Shown in pieces: positions 59,441-64,000 of a stretch of DNA of 64,000 nucleotides (its first letter is position 1; every line of letters begins with the position of its first letter). This DNA is from Liolophura sinensis (lineage: Eukaryota > Mollusca > Polyplacophora > Chitonida > Chitonidae). Where the stretch lies: assembly GCF_032854445.1 (NCBI RefSeq), contig NC_088307.1, positions 16,134,017 through 16,198,016 of the forward strand. The letters run 5' to 3'. A program made the position numbers and the translations under genes. Under the pieces are notes generated by a model. It saw nothing but the letters and a program-made list of their open reading frames with translations. It had not been told where the DNA came from and made no database searches.

Positions 59441-60607
59441 TTTGTTTTTCAACATAAACATGTCAACCACAGATTGATCATTGCATTACTATAATGCAAT
59501 CATTTTTCTTCCTATTTCAGAATTTTCATGAAATATAGATCAACTTTGAAAAATACAGTATACAGTACAAGATTAATTTTTTTCTATCACCTTCCTTTTT
59601 TTCTCACCATTGCAAACTGCAGCATATAATATTCAAACGAAAAATACATTACTCATATAAACTTGAGTGCAAGATCCATACAAAATTTAATTTCCGTTTT
59701 CTGTCAAAATAGACAGCTTGGAGCTGTTGGTGAGACATGATCAGATGCTGTCTAACCATATAACCATACACAGGTACAAAGAGATGAAAAGTCTTTGGAC
59801 ACTCTGATCATTTATCAGAATTAATTAAGCTATAGATCACTACGATGCACCACGGTGGGGGACAGAATCTGACAGCGCAGTGATCAAGTAAGTGGGAAAC
59901 GGCTCCGCAGTGAATTGAACGCTGCGCAATCCTTGACGCTTGATCCCACCCATAGCTTGTAGCTAATCCTCCTCAAACAAGATATCAGCCTGCTGAATAA
60001 CCTCACTGATAAATGAAACCCACGCCGTAAGTTTCCTCTCTAGAAGCGTGACTGCGGGGTGAGGTTTGATCACGACTCCCCGCAGTAATCGGGGATCATA
60101 CATGACATGGTAAATCCCTGAAGCCAGCTCGCTGTAATTCCCTGGCCAATTAGAAACCTTAAGGAGGATTAGGCAGCGACTTATGCAGGAGGTCCAGCCG
60201 CAAAATACACGATATCACAGACCACGGCCATTTCTTAACACATGCATCAATCGCGAAAGCTTTGATATATCTTTATTTACATTATATACATCTTTCAAAC
60301 ATATTATGGTGAAAACAAGAATTTGCGCTAACTTAGAGGCAAAGTAATTCTACCATGCTCAGCAAGACAGAAGAAAGACCATTTAACAATATTGAACATG
60401 GTTAGATTTATTATTTTAGTAGCTTTCCAATTTAGCAAAAACTCCTTATAAAAAAAATTATATTCTGGGGTTAGTGGACATGGTGGAAAGGAATTAACAT
60501 TTTATTGAAAACTAAAAAATTCGGAAAATCTTTTGCCTGTTTCCCGTAAGTTTCACTCAATAATAACATTTCTCCCTGACTTCTTTTATATTCCTACAAT
60601 ATGTAAT

Positions 60608-60876
60608 ATATTTATTTATTTATTTGATTGGTGTTTTCCCCCGTACTCAAGAATATTTCACTTATACGACGGCGGCCAGCATTATGGTGGGTGGTAACCG
60701 GGCAGAGCCAGGCGGAAACCCACGACCATCCTTAGGTTGCTGGCAGACCTTCCCACGTACGACTGGAGAGGATGCCAGAATGAGCTGGACTTGAACTCAC
60801 AGCGACCGCATTGGTGAGAGACTCCTGGGTCATTACGCTGCGCTAGCGCGCTAACCTACTGAGCCACGGAAGCCCC
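60608..60876 (-). mobile_element. SINE-A, full length
   Basis: Complete copy near consensus, with the head ggggcttccgtggctcagta on the reverse strand. Confidence 0.95.
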
Positions 60877-61555
60877 GAACAATATGTAATGTACATATGC
60901 TGTGCTATTCAATTAAACATTTCCCCAAAGTAAAAAAATTTATTGTTCAATGTCTAGCAATTAAGCTGTAGCTTAAATATGCTCTTGATGTGTATTAATA
61001 AAATTTGTTTGAACGTTTACTGAAGAAAAGCTAAAATGTCTTTTCCTAAAGACACACAGGCGTTGCCTGAATGACTTAATTTACCAGTACTTCAATTAGA
61101 AGTCACAAGTCAATACGACGTTAGTGACAGAACCTTTCTGTCCAGTGCCATTAAGATCCATTTCTTCATTCCCTTAACAGCCAACGAAGCATTTAGTGAC
61201 TCGATCGTGTCAACAATTGGATCTGCACTAAAATTAGGCCACATAATGTTCACGCAGTCTGCTCTTAAGAGTACATCCCAAGGTGAAAATCAAATCACTT
61301 AAACCCATTAACACAACAGCTTGTCATGAGAGGTCAGATGAGTTGTGGGGCATTTCCTGACCACATCTGCACCTTCCTCCGTAAGGTTTTAATTCCATAA
61401 CGTGACAGCTAGCACACTCGACATGGCACTTCCAAGTTTTGCTCATTTTGACTGTGAAAGAAGCCATGCGCCAAAACCTCAGGGAATCCAACGGAAGGCC
61501 TAAATGAACGGGAATCAGCTTAGAAAAAATATACCTTTCCTGCATCTCTGGTAAC

Positions 61556-61950
61556 CACTTATGAACATATTACATGTTGTAGCTCTTATAAACTTGTGAC
61601 TCCAGTATGAAGTAACACATGAATATTACATGCTGTAGCTCTTATAAACTTGTGACTCCAGTATGAAGTAACATATGAATATTACATGTTGTAGCTCTTA
61701 TAAACTTGTGACTCCAGTATGAAATAACACATGAATATTACATGCTGTAGCTCTTATAAACTTGTGACTCCAGTATGAAGTAACATATGAATATTACATG
61801 TTGTAGCTCTTATAAACTTGTGACTCCAGTATGAAGTAACACATGAATATTACATGATGTAGCTCTTATTAACTTGTGACTCCAGTATGAAGTAACATAT
61901 GAATATTACATGCTGTAGCTCTTATAAACTCGTGACTCCAGTATGAAGTA
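61556..61950. repeat. 56-bp minisatellite, seven copies
   Basis: Unit gaatattacatgctgtagct then cttataaacttgtgactcca and gtatgaagtaacacat. Copies are nearly identical. Confidence 0.94.
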
Positions 61951-62505
61951 AGGGTCGAATTAGAAATAAAAAATTGGTGTACTGCAAAGGTAAACTTTTT
62001 TGTATGCCTAAAGTGGATGCATGTGCACTCATTTTGAGCCCTGAAGTACATATATCATTGCTTGGTATATGTTTTTGGTTGCAAGCTGGAGCTTTTATCT
62101 AGTAATTACACAGCTAGTGCATTGACGCTCTTTGTGTCAAGCCAGGCAACTGTACGTACCAAGACTGTCAATATTGTATTCTTCGCATTTAACTTAGACT
62201 AAAGCTATAGGCTGTGTCTTGTACAGAACACATGATGGCACACAATGTAACAACTAATAGGGCAACACGGCTAAATTTACATTTAATCAGACATATACAT
62301 GTGTATTTCTGTATACATCTAATGCACAGCTGTTTTTCAACACTTTTTTCATGCATTTTTCTGCCACAAAAAGTACTGAATCTGGTCTAGGCTGGAATTT
62401 CCTATTACTTGACAGATTATATATTATATAAACATGTAGGTTTGTAGATGTGACGTCTTCTGTGCACTGCAGAAATTGAATCATCATTAAACATCACAGA
62501 AAACG

Positions 62506-62722
62506 AACAGCAGTGTGGCTCACAATGGACAGCAGTGTGGCTCACAATGGACAGCAGTGTGGCTCAAAATGAACAGCAGTGTGGCTCAAAATGAACAGCA
62601 GTGTGGCTCACAATGAACAGCAGTGTGGCTCACAAAGGACAGCAGTATGGCTCAAAATGGACAGCAGTGTGGCTCAAAATGGACAGCAGTGTGGCTCAAA
62701 ATGAACAGCAGTGTGGCTCAGC
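62506..62722. repeat. 22-bp tandem repeat, about ten copies
   Basis: Unit agcagtgtggctcacaatgg plus ac, with variants caaaatgaac. Confidence 0.92.
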
Positions 62723-63446
62723 ACGAAGCTGTAGGCTTTAATACCAGAACAAACACATGTAAACCCCTGCTGGATGTCTATAAGCTGGGGTATAAATGCT
62801 TGATGGCTATTTTCCCTCCAGATAAAAGACTGTCTGAACATATGGTATCAGTTCCACCTGAATCCACAGTAATTCTCAGATGTTACAGATAAGGTTGCCT
62901 GCAGACAATTACACTGGGTAATTCTGTCAGTCCAACGAGTTAAGTACCTGCCAGTGAGACTGAAAACTTGGTCATTATTTCCAAATAAATCAGGTTTATT
63001 TCAGACAAGGAAAAGGCAGGTTGCCTAAGCCAGTCACTGATGGATGTTTGCTTAGTACACTTATGAAGATCTTCTGCTCATCGAAAAAAAAAAGACAATG
63101 GACAAAATACAAAGGAATACACCAAATGTCCCATGACCATGAGCTAGTGCAATTGAACAGATAAATGTACTGTGTAGAAGAAGTCATGAAGGTACACACC
63201 CAAACACGTTGAAAGTCAAGGTTTTCAAATATGACTTCCAGTGTGCAATCCATTTCTTTTGGTACCAATTCTTGAAGATCAATGATAAATGTGATAGACT
63301 GATCAAGTTTATGCCCAGGAAAAATCTACTTTAGTCTCCTGTCTTCATATTCCTATATGTAAACAATCTCATTTCTCAAGGAATAGTACGTTATATTCCT
63401 CCTCTGTATCACACCGTGACAAGTAATATTTGCACTAATTAATATG

Positions 63447-64000
63447 TTCTGTTACTATAACCCACGGCCTGCGGCACATAATGTGACTAGAATGTGGTAC
63501 TACTTCAGTCTTGCGTGTTATTAGAAAACAGGCTCCTGTGCTGCTCTGTTACTATAACCCACGGCCTGCGGCACATAATGTGACTAGGTTGTGGTACTAC
63601 TTCAGTCTTGCGTGTTATTAGAAAACAGGCTCCTGTGCTGCTCTGTTACTATAACCCACGGCCTGCGGCACATAATGTGACTAGGTTGTGGTACTACTTC
63701 AGTCTTGCGTGTTATTAGAAAACAGGCTCCTGTGCTGCTCTGTTACTATAACCCACGGCCTGCGGCACATAATGTGACTAGATTGTGGTACTACTTCAGT
63801 CTTGCGTGTTATTAGAAAACAGGCTCCTGTGCTGTGCTGTTACTATAACCCACGACCCATGGCACATAATGTGACTGGGTTGTGGTACAACTTCAGTCTT
63901 GCGTGTTATTAGAAAACAGGCTCCTGTACTGCGCTGTTACTATAACCCACGACCTGTGGCACATAATGTCACTAGGTTGTGGTACTACTTCAGTCTTGCG
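63447..64000. repeat. 97-bp satellite-like array running off the window
   Basis: About 5.7 nearly identical copies of a 97-bp unit starting gttactataacccacggcct and containing cttcagtcttgcgtgttatt. It continues past the right edge. Confidence 0.95.

Larger units (their letters stand above)
58829..64000 (-). other. region upstream of E1
   Basis: Contains a full SINE-A at 60,608 and four minisatellites (59,140, 61,556, 62,506, 63,447). The start codon and promoter of the channel gene were not found. A GC-richer block at 59,840-60,230 is described in findings. Confidence 0.65.

Noticed and set aside
5593-60876. Coding frames within SINE copies (for example those reading YFTYTTAASIMVGGNRAEPGG)
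   Set aside because: They recur because the SINE body happens to be open in that frame; they are not genes.
63150-63290. Minus-strand stretch reading DLQELVPKEMDCTLEVIFEN as a possible upstream channel exon
   Set aside because: It reads like protein, but there is no match to the Slo2 N-terminus and no strong donor in the phase needed by E1.

Overview
This is animal genomic DNA: AT-rich, intron-rich, with no prokaryotic-style dense coding, many minisatellites and many tRNA-derived SINEs. The commonest SINE has a tail reading 'taaaacaccaatcaaataaa', a type I associate with molluscs. A lophotrochozoan, most likely a mollusc, is therefore the best guess; this is inference, not proof.

Almost the whole window is one gene on the minus strand: a Slo2-type (KCNT1/2, Slack/Slick) large-conductance K+ channel. 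I could place 24 coding exons with consistent splice phases from 58,828 down to 6,428, plus two candidate exons (49,102-49,149 and 4,282-4,338). In transcript order they encode: the cytoplasmic lead-in and S1 (58.8 and 53.5 kb), the S1-S2 extracellular loop (49.1 candidate, 43.8 kb), S2 (29.4 kb), S3 (29.1 kb), S4 and S4-S5 linker (28.7 kb), S5 (26.5 kb), pore with TVGYGD filter and S6 (22.3 kb), RCK1 (21.7-16.1 kb), an acidic linker (15.2 kb), and RCK2 (14.6-6.4 kb). The extreme N-terminus and start codon lie beyond 58.8 kb or outside the window, and the last part of the C-terminus was not found. The visible coding sequence is about 1,000 codons against about 1,100-1,250 for the family.

Layout: 1-6.4 kb holds the 3' side of the gene, a 58-bp minisatellite and a small inverted-repeat transposon with a SINE inside it. 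6.4-22.4 kb is the compact exon-rich half. 22.4-30 kb holds the membrane exons, interrupted by two large arrays (49 bp and 75 bp units). 29.5-43.8 kb is a single 14-kb intron with several arrays. 43.8-64 kb holds sparse N-terminal exons in long introns rich in SINEs and minisatellites.

The most striking observation is that three minisatellites are built from splice boundaries of this gene. The intron between exons 21 and 22 (10,342-11,062) consists almost wholly of repeated copies of the exon 21 end with its donor, followed by repeated copies of the exon 22 start with its acceptor. The latter are 81-bp units that stay open in the coding frame. The same has happened at the acceptor of exon 14 (18,250-18,700). 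Other points: a GC-AG intron at 7,649; loss of the residues known to coordinate Na+ in vertebrate Slack; and a minisatellite grown from the inside of a SINE (46.3-46.5 kb). No convincing second protein gene was found on either strand.
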